The position numbers were made by a program, and so were the translations under genes. The notes beneath the pieces were generated by a model. It worked only from the letters and a program-made list of their open reading frames with translations. It did no database searches and was not told the origin of the DNA. Positions 35,500-45,122 of a stretch of DNA of 64,000 bases are shown here, in pieces (position 1 is the first letter of the stretch; every line of letters begins with the position of its first letter). The DNA comes from Enterococcus alishanensis (GTDB lineage: Bacteria; Bacillota; Bacilli; Lactobacillales; Enterococcaceae), in contig NZ_JAHUZB010000005.1 of assembly GCF_019218635.1 (NCBI RefSeq), forward strand, positions 171,287 to 235,286, written 5' to 3'.

Positions 35500-36045
35500 A
35501 TGAAAAAATATCAAGAAATTTTATGGCTGATTCGGATTAATTTAGTAATCAGTACTTTCACTTTTGGTGGCGGCTATGTAGTCGTTCCAATGATTCGCAA
35601 ATACTATGTGGGGCGCTTCTTCACAGAAGATGATTTATTAGAAATGGCGGCGATTGCTCAGTCTTCCCCTGGGGCAATTGCTTTAAATTTATGTGTGTTA
35701 GCCGGAAAAAAAGCCTACGGTAAAATAGGTTTTTGGATTGCTTTTATTTGTGGAATTATTCCACCTTTAGTCATTATCGGTGTCATTTCACAGTTTTATG
35801 TCGCTTTTGCCGCTAATAAAATCGTTCAAGCAGTTTTATTAGGCATGCAGGCTGCTGTTGCAGCATTAATCCTTGAAGTCGTGGTGGACATGGTGAAAGT
35901 CATTCGTTTGGAGAAAAAAAGTTTATTGCTGATTATTTTGGTTGGTAGTTTTATTGCCAATGCGATTTTACAAGTCAATGTTGTTTTAATTTTAGTTGTT
36001 GCTAGTATTTTAATGTTACTAAATCTTAAACGGGAGGCTAAATAA
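35500..36045 (+). CDS. Chromate transporter family protein, first half (CHR)
   Basis: This 181-residue membrane protein has the CHR signature FTFGGGYVVVPMI near its N-terminus and QSSPGAIALN at about residues 60-69. It is a short-chain CHR protein with one CHR domain, which works together with a second, oppositely oriented half. The start is the ATG at 35500, which has AGGAG nearby. The next gene begins immediately after its stop. Family members export chromate or related anions, but many have other or unknown substrates. Confidence 0.9.
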   Translation: MKKYQEILWLIRINLVISTFTFGGGYVVVPMIRKYYVGRFFTEDDLLEMAAIAQSSPGAIALNLCVLAGKKAYGKIGFWIAFICGIIPPLVIIGVISQFYVAFAANKIVQAVLLGMQAAVAALILEVVVDMVKVIRLEKKSLLLIILVGSFIANAILQVNVVLILVVASILMLLNLKREAK

Positions 36046-36603
36046 ATGTTATTAGAATTATTTTGGCGCTTTTTTAAGATTGGTTTATTTAGTTTCGGTG
36101 GCGGCTATGCGATTATTCCGTTGATTCAAGCTGAAGTCGTCGAGCAACAAGGTTGGCTTACCCAAAAAGTCTTTACCGATGTCATTACCATTTCGCAAAT
36201 GACTCCTGGACCTTTAGCGATTAATACTTCTACCTTTGTTGGGATGCAAGTCGCTGGGATCAGTGGGGCGTTGGTGGCAACGATTGGCGCCGTTATCGCT
36301 GGGGTTATTATTTCGTTACTACTATTTAATTTCTTTCAAAGTCATCAAGAATCTAAAGTCGTATCAACTATTTTACAAGGCTTAAAAGCTTCATCAGCAG
36401 GTTTAATCGCCTCTGCAGCTTTAACCATTATTTTATTGACGTTTTTCACTACTTCAGAATTTTCACAAATCACTGGACTTTCCATGTTGGACATTCGCGC
36501 AGTCATTATTTTTATTGGCTCTTGGTTTTTATTAAAACGCTTTGAAATTCATCCGATTTTATTGCTTTGTCTAGCCGGTGTTTTTGGCTTTTTCGTATAT
36601 TAA
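36046..36603 (+). CDS. Chromate transporter family protein, second half (CHR)
   Basis: This 185-residue membrane protein carries the second CHR domain: SFGGGYAIIPLIQAEV near the N-terminus and QMTPGPLAINTSTF at about residues 50-63. The ATG follows the stop of the first half with no gap, so the two are translationally coupled and probably form the working heterodimer. A strong bidirectional terminator ends the unit. Confidence 0.9.
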   Translation: MLLELFWRFFKIGLFSFGGGYAIIPLIQAEVVEQQGWLTQKVFTDVITISQMTPGPLAINTSTFVGMQVAGISGALVATIGAVIAGVIISLLLFNFFQSHQESKVVSTILQGLKASSAGLIASAALTIILLTFFTTSEFSQITGLSMLDIRAVIIFIGSWFLLKRFEIHPILLLCLAGVFGFFVY

Positions 36604-36653
36604 AAAAAACCGCTAAAGAATCGGCCTTTATAGCTGACTCTTTAGCGGTTTTC
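36604..36653. terminator. Bidirectional terminator
   Basis: AAAACCGCTAAAGA and TCTTTAGCGGTTTT pair around a short loop between convergent genes. Confidence 0.9.
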
Positions 36654-36657
36654 TGTT

Positions 36658-38337
36658 TTATTTTTTACGTTTTCTACGTTGTGTTGCTTCCATAATTACT
36701 GGTAAAACAACCGGACGGCGTTTAGTTTGATCAAACAAATAACGACTTAACGTATCGCGAATCTCCGTTTTTAGCTTACTCCATTCAAAATCATCAGAAT
36801 GCAAGTGCTTTTCAACGATTTCACTCGTCATTTCGCCACTTTCCTTCAACAAATCACGACTGGCTTTGACATATACAAAACCTCGCGAAGTAATCTGTGG
36901 TGCCGAAACAATTCTTTTTCCTTTGCGATCAATTGTTACTACTACCACAAAAATACCATCTTCTGACAAGACTTTCCGATCTCGTAAAACGATATTACCG
37001 ATATCGCCCACACCAATACCATCAATCATGACATTATCAGCAGGCACGCTACCAGAAGCACTCATGTGATTATTTTTATATTCCAGCACATCTCCACGAC
37101 CGGTAATAAAAATATTTTTATAGCCCATTCCAAGTTCATGAGCCAAATCAGCGTGAGCCGCCAATTGACGATACTCTCCTTGAACCGGAATGAAAAATTT
37201 TGGTGACATAAATTCAATCATTAACTGTAAATCACGTGGGTTGGCATGACCCGAAACCCGTAGATTTTCAGAAATGCTTTTTACAATCCCACCGGCACGA
37301 TAAATCATGTCTTCAGTCTTGGCTACTGTTGTTTCCATCGCAATCGTTGGTGTCGTTACGATATATACCAAGTCACCTTTAGTAATGTGCAAATTACGAT
37401 GAGAGCCATTCGCCATCTTTTGAAGCGATTTAATTGGCTCACCCATCCGACCAGTTTCTAAGATCAACAGCTCATCAGGTTGGTATTTTTTCATTTCTTT
37501 TAAGGTAATGATGATATCCTCTGGAACTTCTAACTTGCCTAATTGCATCGCTGTTCGGATTACCCGCTCGAAATCTTGTCCAGTTAAAACTACTTTTCGA
37601 CCAGATTTTTCAGCTGCATTTAACACTTGTTGGACCCGTTGCAGATTACTTGCTACGGAAGCCACAATAATTCGGCCGTCCCAGTCATTGATGGTATCAA
37701 AGACTTCTCCAGCAATTTCTAATTCTGAAGCCACTTGTAACGGATTTTCAGCATTTGATGAAGAACTTAATAAGGCTAAAACCCCTTCACCACCAATTTC
37801 TGCCAAACGTTTATAGTTTGTGGCATACATAGGAATTGCTGTCGGATCAAATTTAAAATCACCCGTATAAACAACATGACCTTCGTCCGTTTTCAAACTA
37901 ATTCCGACAGAATCCGGAATCGTATGAGTCGTTCTAAAGAAACTAATCACGGCTTTACCAAAATCAATTTCAGCATGCTCATCAATCACGTGGAAATCTT
38001 TAAAATTTTTACTTTCATCGTTGTCTTTGACACTTAATTTGGCTAATTCAATCGTTAGCGCCGTTCCAAAAACAGGCACATTGATTTGGGAAACCAAATA
38101 AGGTAAAGCACCGATGGCATCCGCATGTCCGTGAGTCAAAAAGACCCCCGCAACGCGATCGGCATTATCAACTAAATAGGTAAAATCAGGAATCACTACG
38201 TCAATTCCTAACAATTCATTTTCTGGATATTTCAGGCCGCAATCCAACACAAAAATATCTTCATCCACTTCCACAACGTACATGTTTTTACCATTTTCCC
38301 GTACGCCACTGAAAGGAATAATTTTTACTGTACTCAA
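36658..38337 (-). CDS. rnjB: Ribonuclease J2
   Basis: This 559-residue metallo-beta-lactamase/beta-CASP RNase takes part in mRNA decay and processing with RNase J1. The metal motif, HxHxDH in J1, reads H69-G-H71-A-D73-A74 here, losing the last histidine, as is typical of J2, which is weakly active or structural in its complex with J1. The beta-CASP part includes VLTGQDFERV and SGHANPRD, and the C-terminal domain ends in a basic tail. The gene is alone on its transcript. Confidence 0.92.
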   Translation of the reverse strand: MSTVKIIPFSGVRENGKNMYVVEVDEDIFVLDCGLKYPENELLGIDVVIPDFTYLVDNADRVAGVFLTHGHADAIGALPYLVSQINVPVFGTALTIELAKLSVKDNDESKNFKDFHVIDEHAEIDFGKAVISFFRTTHTIPDSVGISLKTDEGHVVYTGDFKFDPTAIPMYATNYKRLAEIGGEGVLALLSSSSNAENPLQVASELEIAGEVFDTINDWDGRIIVASVASNLQRVQQVLNAAEKSGRKVVLTGQDFERVIRTAMQLGKLEVPEDIIITLKEMKKYQPDELLILETGRMGEPIKSLQKMANGSHRNLHITKGDLVYIVTTPTIAMETTVAKTEDMIYRAGGIVKSISENLRVSGHANPRDLQLMIEFMSPKFFIPVQGEYRQLAAHADLAHELGMGYKNIFITGRGDVLEYKNNHMSASGSVPADNVMIDGIGVGDIGNIVLRDRKVLSEDGIFVVVVTIDRKGKRIVSAPQITSRGFVYVKASRDLLKESGEMTSEIVEKHLHSDDFEWSKLKTEIRDTLSRYLFDQTKRRPVVLPVIMEATQRRKRKK

Positions 38338-38515
38338 AACAGTCCACCTCTCATATTTTATTTATCTACAATAGCTTTCTCAAACCCCGTAACAGTTCGG
38401 TTTGTGCATATTCCTATTCATTATACATGATTTTTTCTGAAAAGACATTTCTCTGACGTCATTTTAAAACTATTCTATTGATTATGGTAAAATATAAAAA
38501 TAAGGAGTGACAGTT

Positions 38516-38893
38516 ATGGCCGATTTACATCAGCAATTAGATGCATTTATTTTTCCCATTTTTGAATTGATTTCTTCGCTATTAAATATCGTTTCCATCC
38601 TGATCTTAATTATCGGTGCTGTCGTAGCATCAAAAGATTTTTTCACCCATTTATTAACTCGAAAATTCGATCGTTTGGATGTCATCCAACAAAATCGTCT
38701 AATCAAAGCATTTTTAGGTAGCTACGTCTTATTAAGTTTAGAATTATTGATTGTGGCGGATATTATTGACTCGATTATTAATCCAACTTTCCAAGATATT
38801 TTCCGCTTAGGCCTAATCGTAATCATTCGAACGGTGATTTCCTATTTCTTAAGCCGAGAAATTCAAGAAGGACAAACCGATCTGAAAAAATAA
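38516..38893 (+). CDS. DUF1622-like membrane protein
   Basis: This 125-residue protein has three hydrophobic segments, with ILIIGAVVASKDFF and RLIKAFLGSYVLLSLELLIVADII as recognisable DUF1622 features. Function is unknown. The ATG at 38516 is eight bases after AAGGAG; the frame also opens at a GTG inside that site. A strong terminator follows, so it is a single-gene unit. Confidence 0.85.
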   Translation: MADLHQQLDAFIFPIFELISSLLNIVSILILIIGAVVASKDFFTHLLTRKFDRLDVIQQNRLIKAFLGSYVLLSLELLIVADIIDSIINPTFQDIFRLGLIVIIRTVISYFLSREIQEGQTDLKK

Positions 38894-38913
38894 TTGATTT
38901 CATTTTCGTACAA

Positions 38914-38964
38914 AAAATACTCCTGGCTAAGATTAATTTTGTCTTAGTCAGGAGTATTTTTATT
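38914..38964 (+). terminator. Terminator of the DUF1622-like gene
   Basis: AAATACTCCTG(G)CTAAGA and TCTTAG(T)CAGGAGTATTT form a long stem with Ts after it. Confidence 0.9.
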
Positions 38965-39109
38965 TTCCGCTTGAATTATCAAACCAAATACAACACTTCA
39001 TTCTTCTAGTTTAAATGATTATAGTGATTCCTAACTGTTTCCTCCTAATAGTGTTCTCGCCAAACCTATTTTATCTGGATTTCAATTATGAGTCATTTTT
39101 GTGTTGCAC

Positions 39110-39709
39110 TTAAAGTTTAAATTTAAGTGGTAAATTAAGACTTAACATCTGAAAGTTTGAAAAAGGCCAAAATACTAGAATGCATTTGCCTTCTATGAAA
39201 TTTTCAGAGACACAACCAAATGCTCTGGAATCTTTAGAAATAATTCTGTTGTCGCCTAAAAGAAGATATTCATTATCAGGAACAACTGTTTCAAATGTAC
39301 TTGTAAAATTAGGTTGATTTTCAATAAGCTGTGAGAAAGAATTTTGTTCCACTGTATCTAATTCATTATTCTCAAAAAGTTTCTTATACTTATTTAGGTA
39401 GTCCTCCTCAATAACTTTATTATTAACACGGAGAGTGTCATTTTTCATAGAAACTTTATCACCAGGTAATCCGATTACTCTTTTTACTATTGTAGTTGAT
39501 ACATCTCCTGGTTCTTTTGCAATTACAATATCAAATCTTTTTATGGTAGATTTTTTAGACACCAACACTCGTTCGCCATTTGCGAGAGTAGGATCCATAG
39601 AATCCCCAACAATTTTTGCACTCCCTACAAAAAAATTAAAAAGAATGACGAATATAACTACAAAAAGTATGCTTGGAATCCATTCTTTTAAAAATTTTTT
39701 AACCTTCAT
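39110..39709 (-). CDS. Type I signal peptidase
   Basis: This 199-residue protein has one N-terminal membrane anchor (about 10-28). The catalytic serine is S37 in GDSMDPTL and the catalytic lysine K76 in VKRVIGLPGD; GDNR lies near the end. It removes signal peptides from exported proteins. It is preceded and followed by intergenic DNA and is not attached to a surface-protein operon here. Its AT-rich coding sequence and isolated position make it look like a second, accessory signal peptidase. Confidence 0.92.
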   Translation of the reverse strand: MKVKKFLKEWIPSILFVVIFVILFNFFVGSAKIVGDSMDPTLANGERVLVSKKSTIKRFDIVIAKEPGDVSTTIVKRVIGLPGDKVSMKNDTLRVNNKVIEEDYLNKYKKLFENNELDTVEQNSFSQLIENQPNFTSTFETVVPDNEYLLLGDNRIISKDSRAFGCVSENFIEGKCILVFWPFSNFQMLSLNLPLKFKL

Positions 39710-40043
39710 GAATACTTTCTCCTTATTTTATATTGTATTTACCTACAAATATAACATATCAACCAACTTCATAAGGTGGATTGTAAAGTGATAATTAAAA
39801 AAAAGACTAGTGATGACAGTTATGTGGTAATGGGCAGTGACATACACATCATTTGGAAACTGGTTTGATGACTACGGCAAAGAAAATTTGTCATAATGTA
39901 TATTAAAAAATGTAGCTAAGATAATATGTAAATTATCCCAAAGCCACATAAGATTGAGCCATCAAAAAGAAAGAGATACAATTTGTGATATGACCTTCTA
40001 AGCCATTTTTTTCAGTGATTATTTAATCTGGTCATAAAAATCC
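39710..40043. other. Intergenic region, nothing recognised
   Basis: This AT-rich stretch between the signal peptidase and TSUP genes shows no frame with a convincing ribosome site and no clear repeat. It may hold the signal peptidase promoter. Confidence 0.4.
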
Positions 40044-40083
40044 TCTCTAGCGATTGGTATCTCATGTATAGAGAGAAGAATTT
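40044..40083 (-). terminator. Terminator of the TSUP permease gene
   Basis: CTCTCTA and TAGAGAG pair around a 17-base loop, with GATTTTT after the stem on the minus strand. Confidence 0.65.
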
Positions 40084-40962
40084 TTATTTATTTCCATTTT
40101 TAGACATACCCTTAATGATATATTGAATACCTGTGTAAATAATCACAAGGATAACCAGATAAGAAATAACAGAAATATCTAGATTTATCAAAAATTGTGA
40201 AGCAATAATAACGCCAGGAATACCTCCGATAGTAATAGCTAAGCTGATTTTACGATCGTAAGCTTTTTCGCGAATAAAATTAAAACTGGCTACTGGTTGT
40301 AAACCTGCGCAAGAACACATCATAATGGGAAATGCTGCTAAAGGAGTCATACCTAACATATAAACCATTGCCATACACGGTGCGTATAGTCCAACACCAA
40401 AAGTCATTAACGCCCCAAAAATAAAATTTCCAATGATGCCAATAACTAGTTTAGTTCCCGTTAGCGAGGTGGCGGTATTGCCTTCGCCTAGCATGGCAAT
40501 CATATTTGTTTGTCGCAAAAACATTAAGATTGCTGTTACCACTAGAGCCCAGCCAATCCATTTACGGATACTTTTTTCAGATAGTTTTGGTACTAGTTTA
40601 GAACCCAGAAATGATCCGACAATTGCTGCTAGAACTAAAGAAACTAAGGTAATTACGTCGACTTTGATAACAGTCACAAAGATAATTGCTTCAGTAATTA
40701 CAGGAATTGCGTGTCCGACATTTAAGATACCGGGTAACAATCGATCGTCTTTCAACTGTTTGGTAGCATTTAACATCAAGGTAGTTAAAGCAAAGCTGCC
40801 AATTCCTAATGTATCAGCAAAATCAGCAATAAAACCAATTACCCCGTTAATTAGCCAGCTACTATCACCCAAATCTTTTCGGTGTTTAAAGACATCCTGC
40901 AATAAAATTACCGCTTGAAAAAGCATCCAAATAATTAGAATGTAGAAAATAATTTGTGCCAA
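40084..40962 (-). CDS. TSUP (TauE/SafE) family permease
   Basis: This 292-residue membrane protein has about eight hydrophobic segments in two repeats, with GIGSFALTTLMLNATKQ near residue 55 and GVGLYAPCMAMVYMLG in the second half. The pattern is that of sulfite/organosulfonate exporters, a family that also carries other anions. No sulfur-metabolism gene is adjacent, so the substrate is open. It is transcribed alone. Confidence 0.88.
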   Translation of the reverse strand: MAQIIFYILIIWMLFQAVILLQDVFKHRKDLGDSSWLINGVIGFIADFADTLGIGSFALTTLMLNATKQLKDDRLLPGILNVGHAIPVITEAIIFVTVIKVDVITLVSLVLAAIVGSFLGSKLVPKLSEKSIRKWIGWALVVTAILMFLRQTNMIAMLGEGNTATSLTGTKLVIGIIGNFIFGALMTFGVGLYAPCMAMVYMLGMTPLAAFPIMMCSCAGLQPVASFNFIREKAYDRKISLAITIGGIPGVIIASQFLINLDISVISYLVILVIIYTGIQYIIKGMSKNGNK

Positions 40963-41385
40963 ATACTCATCCTCTTTTCATTTTTTCTAATTATAACAAG
41001 AAAAAGCTAGAACAATCTACAAAAAAATGCTTTTTGTGAATAAATACGCAATAAAACTAATCCATTCATACGACAAAGAAGCAAAACTGACTGAATTTAT
41101 AGTTTTTCAATAAAAATCAAGAACTAATAAAAATAACCAATTGTTAAAGATAATTATGAAATGATAACTAAATCCATTCTAAACAACATTCCAAAAATCC
41201 GGAGACGGTTAATTTTTTTAATTTCTTCATCATACTAAGGTATCCTGGAATTTTTAGCTTTAAAGGCAATTTTTTTAATTTAGCTCAACAGTATAATCTA
41301 AAATAAATATAAAAAGTGAGTAGACATTAATCTATTAAAACAAATAAAATATAAAAATAAGCATATTAGCCATTCTACAAAGAAA
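40963..41385. other. Intergenic region, nothing recognised
   Basis: This is AT-rich DNA between the TSUP permease and the sugar operon. I see no plausible frame or RNA. The TSUP promoter should lie at its left end. Confidence 0.4.
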
Positions 41386-41461
41386 CAGCAATCATGCATC
41401 TTTCAGTAAAATCAATTTTAAAAACTCAATTGACCTAGTCGAAAGAAATGCGTGATTGCTG
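41386..41461. terminator. Hairpin at the end of the galactitol-type operon
   Basis: Arms CAGCAATCATGCATCTTTC and GAAAGAAATGCGTGATTGCTG pair over about 18 bp with few mismatches. There is a T run on the plus side and TTTCTTT on the minus side, so it can end the leftward operon. Confidence 0.65.
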
Positions 41462-41497
41462 CTTTTTTAAAGTACTAATGCCATTACTACGTGTCTT

Positions 41498-42961
41498 TTA
41501 TTTATTATCAATTAACACTTGCTTTGATTCATATAGATAAGAATATTTATCCAGCATTTGATCGAATGAAGAAACATGTTGTTGAATTGGCTTAACTTTT
41601 CTATAGTTGATCTCATAGTCAAAAGTAGGATACGCTGCTTTTAGTGCCCCAAAGGATACAGACTCTTCCATATTTACAACTTCAATATCTTTATTAAGTG
41701 CGTCTGCTTTTAATTGTACCCATAATGGATTTTTAACAACGGGTCCAATTGCAATAATTTTGTTCACATGTTCCATTGGGAAACAATTTGCTACGTATTT
41801 CATTTCTAAACATAAACCTAAAAAAATGCCTAGTAGAACATCTTCTCGACGGGTGCTTAAGCTAATTCCATACATTAGTCCTCTGGATTTACCATTCTTA
41901 AATGGTGCACCGGAACCGTTCAAATGAGGAATAAGAATAACTGGATCGTCTAATTCAATCTCATTATCCAAATATTGTTGATAGATCCCATTACAGTCCT
42001 TTTCAAACTCATTTTGGCTAATATTGAAAAAATTCTGATACCACTCAAAAGCATTACCCCCAGTCGGCATCGATGAAAATAGTGTGTAATACTGAGAGTT
42101 GGTAAATATCCCATTAGACAGAGATTCCTCAAAATTTTTTTTATTTAGAAAAGGATAATTATTAATCAACAAAAGCCCTTCAGTTGTTCCAGTAGAATTA
42201 AGTAGATCACCTGACTTTAAATCAATGCCTAAAGCGCCTACCATGTGGTCATGTCCAGCAATTCTGACAGAAATTTTTTCATTTCCTAATTCTTGTACAC
42301 TATCAGAAGAAGTATAGCCGACAATGTCACCTGAGTTAATCACTTCAGGAAATTCAATCATATTTTCTAAATCAAAAATTTCCAAAACTTCCTCAGACCA
42401 AGTACGCTTATTTAAATCAAATCCCATAGTTCTACTTGCCATAGAGAATTCGGTTTTAATCTGGTTCGTTAAAAAATAAGCTAACAAATCTGGAACATTC
42501 AACCAAGTATATTTTTTTTGCTTCGATAGCTTTAAATGATCCACTAACCATTTTATTTTTGGAACACTGTAATTTGAATGAGCAGGAAGACCTGTAATTT
42601 CATAAATTCGTAATTTTTGATCATCCGTTAATCGATTAATGTACTCGAAAGCTCGTCGGTCATACCATGCAATCATTGGAGTAACAATCTCACCATTAGA
42701 ATCTATCAGAACACCAGCTTCTCCTACGCTAGAAATATTTATGGAATCGATTTTTCCAATATATTTAGAAACAAAATCTTGTAAGATATTTACTAACTGT
42801 GACCAAATATCTTTTATATCAAATAAATCACCAAATGAATCAACTTGTTTTTCTGTTTGAAAACTTTTACGTGATACAAGCTTTCCAGTGGATATTTCAA
42901 AAAGAGAGACTTTAGAATTGGTCGTTCCGATGTCAATCGTCACGGAAAGATTCTTAGCCAT
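41498..42961 (-). CDS. FGGY-family carbohydrate kinase
   Basis: This 487-residue kinase has the two ASKHA domains. The first phosphate loop is in TIDIGTTNSKVSLF, the catalytic aspartate lies in AWYDRRAFEYI (about residue 100), and the second ATP motif is LNSTGTTEGLLL near residue 260. Members phosphorylate xylulose, gluconate, glycerol, erythritol or ketoses. It is the last gene of a galactitol-type PTS operon and overlaps the IIC stop by 8 bases. A sugar kinase in a PTS operon is odd, because the PTS already phosphorylates; it may add a second phosphate to give the aldolase a bisphosphate. Confidence 0.9.
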   Translation of the reverse strand: MAKNLSVTIDIGTTNSKVSLFEISTGKLVSRKSFQTEKQVDSFGDLFDIKDIWSQLVNILQDFVSKYIGKIDSINISSVGEAGVLIDSNGEIVTPMIAWYDRRAFEYINRLTDDQKLRIYEITGLPAHSNYSVPKIKWLVDHLKLSKQKKYTWLNVPDLLAYFLTNQIKTEFSMASRTMGFDLNKRTWSEEVLEIFDLENMIEFPEVINSGDIVGYTSSDSVQELGNEKISVRIAGHDHMVGALGIDLKSGDLLNSTGTTEGLLLINNYPFLNKKNFEESLSNGIFTNSQYYTLFSSMPTGGNAFEWYQNFFNISQNEFEKDCNGIYQQYLDNEIELDDPVILIPHLNGSGAPFKNGKSRGLMYGISLSTRREDVLLGIFLGLCLEMKYVANCFPMEHVNKIIAIGPVVKNPLWVQLKADALNKDIEVVNMEESVSFGALKAAYPTFDYEINYRKVKPIQQHVSSFDQMLDKYSYLYESKQVLIDNK

Positions 42962-44354
42962 TTAATGACTCCCTCTCTGTTGTAGCAGTATCATCAATTA
43001 AATGGGTTTGTTTATAAGTTGCTTTGTACAACCAAAATACTGCAATACCAATAATTGGAATTAAAATTAACGCAATCATATTCCCGTTGAAGATTTCAAG
43101 TAACCAATATCTTAACGGATTACCGCCATCTAGGAAGCTTGAAACTAAGCCACTAGATCCTTCTGGAAAACTAAAGTTAACATCTTTTGCCATTCCCGTA
43201 ATAAATGGTGCAATCGCTGAAGCAATGTATAAATCACCAATCATAATTGGAATTGCAATCAATACAGCTCTAAATACATTTCCTTTAGTAGATAGGACAA
43301 CCATCGAGGCCATTACAGCTAAGTTAGCCAAATCACCTAAAGGTAAAACTGTATTTCCCGGTAAAACAAAAGCTAAGATAACCGCAATTGGTGTTAATAA
43401 TAAAGCCGTTGAAATAATCGCTGGATTTCCAACAGCAACTGCGATATCTAATCCAATATATAAATCATCACGATCTGGATAACGATTATTCAAGAATTTT
43501 TTGATTGCCTCAGAAATTGGTAACAGACCTTCCATTAAGATTCGAACCATCCGAGGTAAAATAAACATTACCGCACCAATACTGATACCCATCGTTAAGA
43601 TACCTTTTAAATCGTATCTTGCAGCAATCCCTAAAAGAATACCTAAAATTGTTCCAACCATCATTGGTTCTCCAAAAATACCAAAACGTTTTTGAATGCT
43701 TACAGGATTAATATCGATTTTTCTAATCCCAGGAATCATATCAATAATTTTATTTCCGATTAAACCGATTGGGAAAAAGGTAATCGCTGAAACAGTAGGA
43801 AAAGACATACCTTCTAAACCGAAATATTTCTCTCCCATAGGTGCTGCCCAGTCTGCCACCTTCAAAACAATAATAGCAATAACAGCAGATGCTAATATTC
43901 CCAACCAAAAACTTCCTGTGCTATAATATACTAGTGTACCTGCTAGCGCAAAATGCCAATAATTCCACATGTCTACATCAACTGTTTTTGTTTGGTTAAG
44001 AGCTAACATAGCAATATTGATTACCATGGTCAACGGGATTACAAATGGTGCAATTGGAGAACCCCAAGTAATTGCTGATAAAGGCGGCCAACCTAAGTCA
44101 ACTACTGGAAGGTTAATTCCTGTCTGTTCTACCATTGCTTGCGCAGCAGGTCCAACATTATTAGTTAAAATATCAAAAATTGCATAAATTCCGACAAATC
44201 CAATACCTACAGTCAGAGAAGCTCTTAGTGCTTTTGCAGGTTTGATTTTAAATACCAACGCAAGTATAAATAATACTAAAGGTAACATTACAGTAGGTCC
44301 AAATCCTAAAATATATTGAACAACATCGTATAAAGTTTGCGAAATATTAGACAT
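42954..44354 (-). CDS. gatC: PTS galactitol-type IIC component
   Basis: This 466-residue polytopic protein belongs to the GatC/SgaT-like IIC family, with about 11 hydrophobic segments and the block FPTVSAITFFPIGLIGNKIID near the middle. It forms the membrane channel for a polyol or related sugar. It begins one base after the IIB stop and overlaps the kinase start. The exact substrate cannot be read from the sequence. Confidence 0.9.
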   Translation of the reverse strand: MSNISQTLYDVVQYILGFGPTVMLPLVLFILALVFKIKPAKALRASLTVGIGFVGIYAIFDILTNNVGPAAQAMVEQTGINLPVVDLGWPPLSAITWGSPIAPFVIPLTMVINIAMLALNQTKTVDVDMWNYWHFALAGTLVYYSTGSFWLGILASAVIAIIVLKVADWAAPMGEKYFGLEGMSFPTVSAITFFPIGLIGNKIIDMIPGIRKIDINPVSIQKRFGIFGEPMMVGTILGILLGIAARYDLKGILTMGISIGAVMFILPRMVRILMEGLLPISEAIKKFLNNRYPDRDDLYIGLDIAVAVGNPAIISTALLLTPIAVILAFVLPGNTVLPLGDLANLAVMASMVVLSTKGNVFRAVLIAIPIMIGDLYIASAIAPFITGMAKDVNFSFPEGSSGLVSSFLDGGNPLRYWLLEIFNGNMIALILIPIIGIAVFWLYKATYKQTHLIDDTATTERESLNG

Positions 44355-44355
44355 A

Positions 44356-44643
44356 TTATTCTCCTTTTAATTGATCATAAATTGCATTTAAGACTTTTTC
44401 CTCATTGATTCCTGTGATTAAAGCTAAACCGTTAATAACTGGTGTGTCTAATTCATAAGGAATCTTAGTTGTTGATACAATTAAATCCGCATCCTCTGAG
44501 TTTGCTTGAACAGATGCTACATTTGTTTGTGAATAGTTTATATCAGTCATTTCTTTTTCTTTTAAAAATTCCAACACTTTTTCCGTTACCGCTGTTGAAG
44601 TTGCAATTCCAGTCGCACATACAAATAATAAATTTTTAGCCAT
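44356..44643 (-). CDS. gatB: PTS galactitol-type IIB component
   Basis: This 95-residue protein has the phosphorylated cysteine in LLFVCATGIATST near its N-terminus, at residue 9, as in GatB and SgaB. It relays phosphate from IIA to the sugar bound by IIC. It lies 12 bases after the IIA stop. Confidence 0.92.
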   Translation of the reverse strand: MAKNLLFVCATGIATSTAVTEKVLEFLKEKEMTDINYSQTNVASVQANSEDADLIVSTTKIPYELDTPVINGLALITGINEEKVLNAIYDQLKGE

Positions 44644-44655
44644 TATATTTTCCTC

Positions 44656-45120
44656 CTAAAGTCCGATTTCTTCTTTTGCAATTCGATAAATCTCTTTCTG
44701 ATTACCCTTTTTAATGTTTTCTAATAGTTCAGCATCAGGCAGAATACTCATTAATTTTTGTAGGATATTTAATTGCTTATTCGATTGTCCTAAAGCCAAC
44801 AAAAAGACAATTGAAACATCAATTTTTTCATCATCCATACCACCCATAATGTCCATTTTTATTGGATTTTTTAATGTGGCAATTGTTACGCGGTTATTAT
44901 TAACATACTTTGCATCGGTATGAGGGATAGCCACTCCTATCGGTTCTGTTGGTAATCCTGTTGGGAAACTCTCTTCTCGTTTAATTACTTGCATAGGAAA
45001 TTCAGATACAACATCTTGATCTTCAATCAGAGGTTGCGCAATTAGATTGATCAACTCTGGAAAATCAACTACATCCACACCAACAAAAATATTTTTCATA
45101 TTTGTTAATGAATCACTCAT
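44656..45120 (-). CDS. gatA: PTS fructose/galactitol-type IIA component
   Basis: This 154-residue EIIA-2 protein has the active histidine in GVAIPHTDAKYV at about residue 67 and the typical VFLLALGQSNKQL strand. It takes phosphate from HPr and passes it to the IIB encoded next. It follows the aldolase stop by two bases. Confidence 0.92.
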   Translation of the reverse strand: MSDSLTNMKNIFVGVDVVDFPELINLIAQPLIEDQDVVSEFPMQVIKREESFPTGLPTEPIGVAIPHTDAKYVNNNRVTIATLKNPIKMDIMGGMDDEKIDVSIVFLLALGQSNKQLNILQKLMSILPDAELLENIKKGNQKEIYRIAKEEIGL

Positions 45121-45122
45121 TA

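Noticed and set aside
43024..44187. Four plus-strand frames in the IIC region
   Set aside because: All are antisense to gatC and reflect hydrophobic codon bias.
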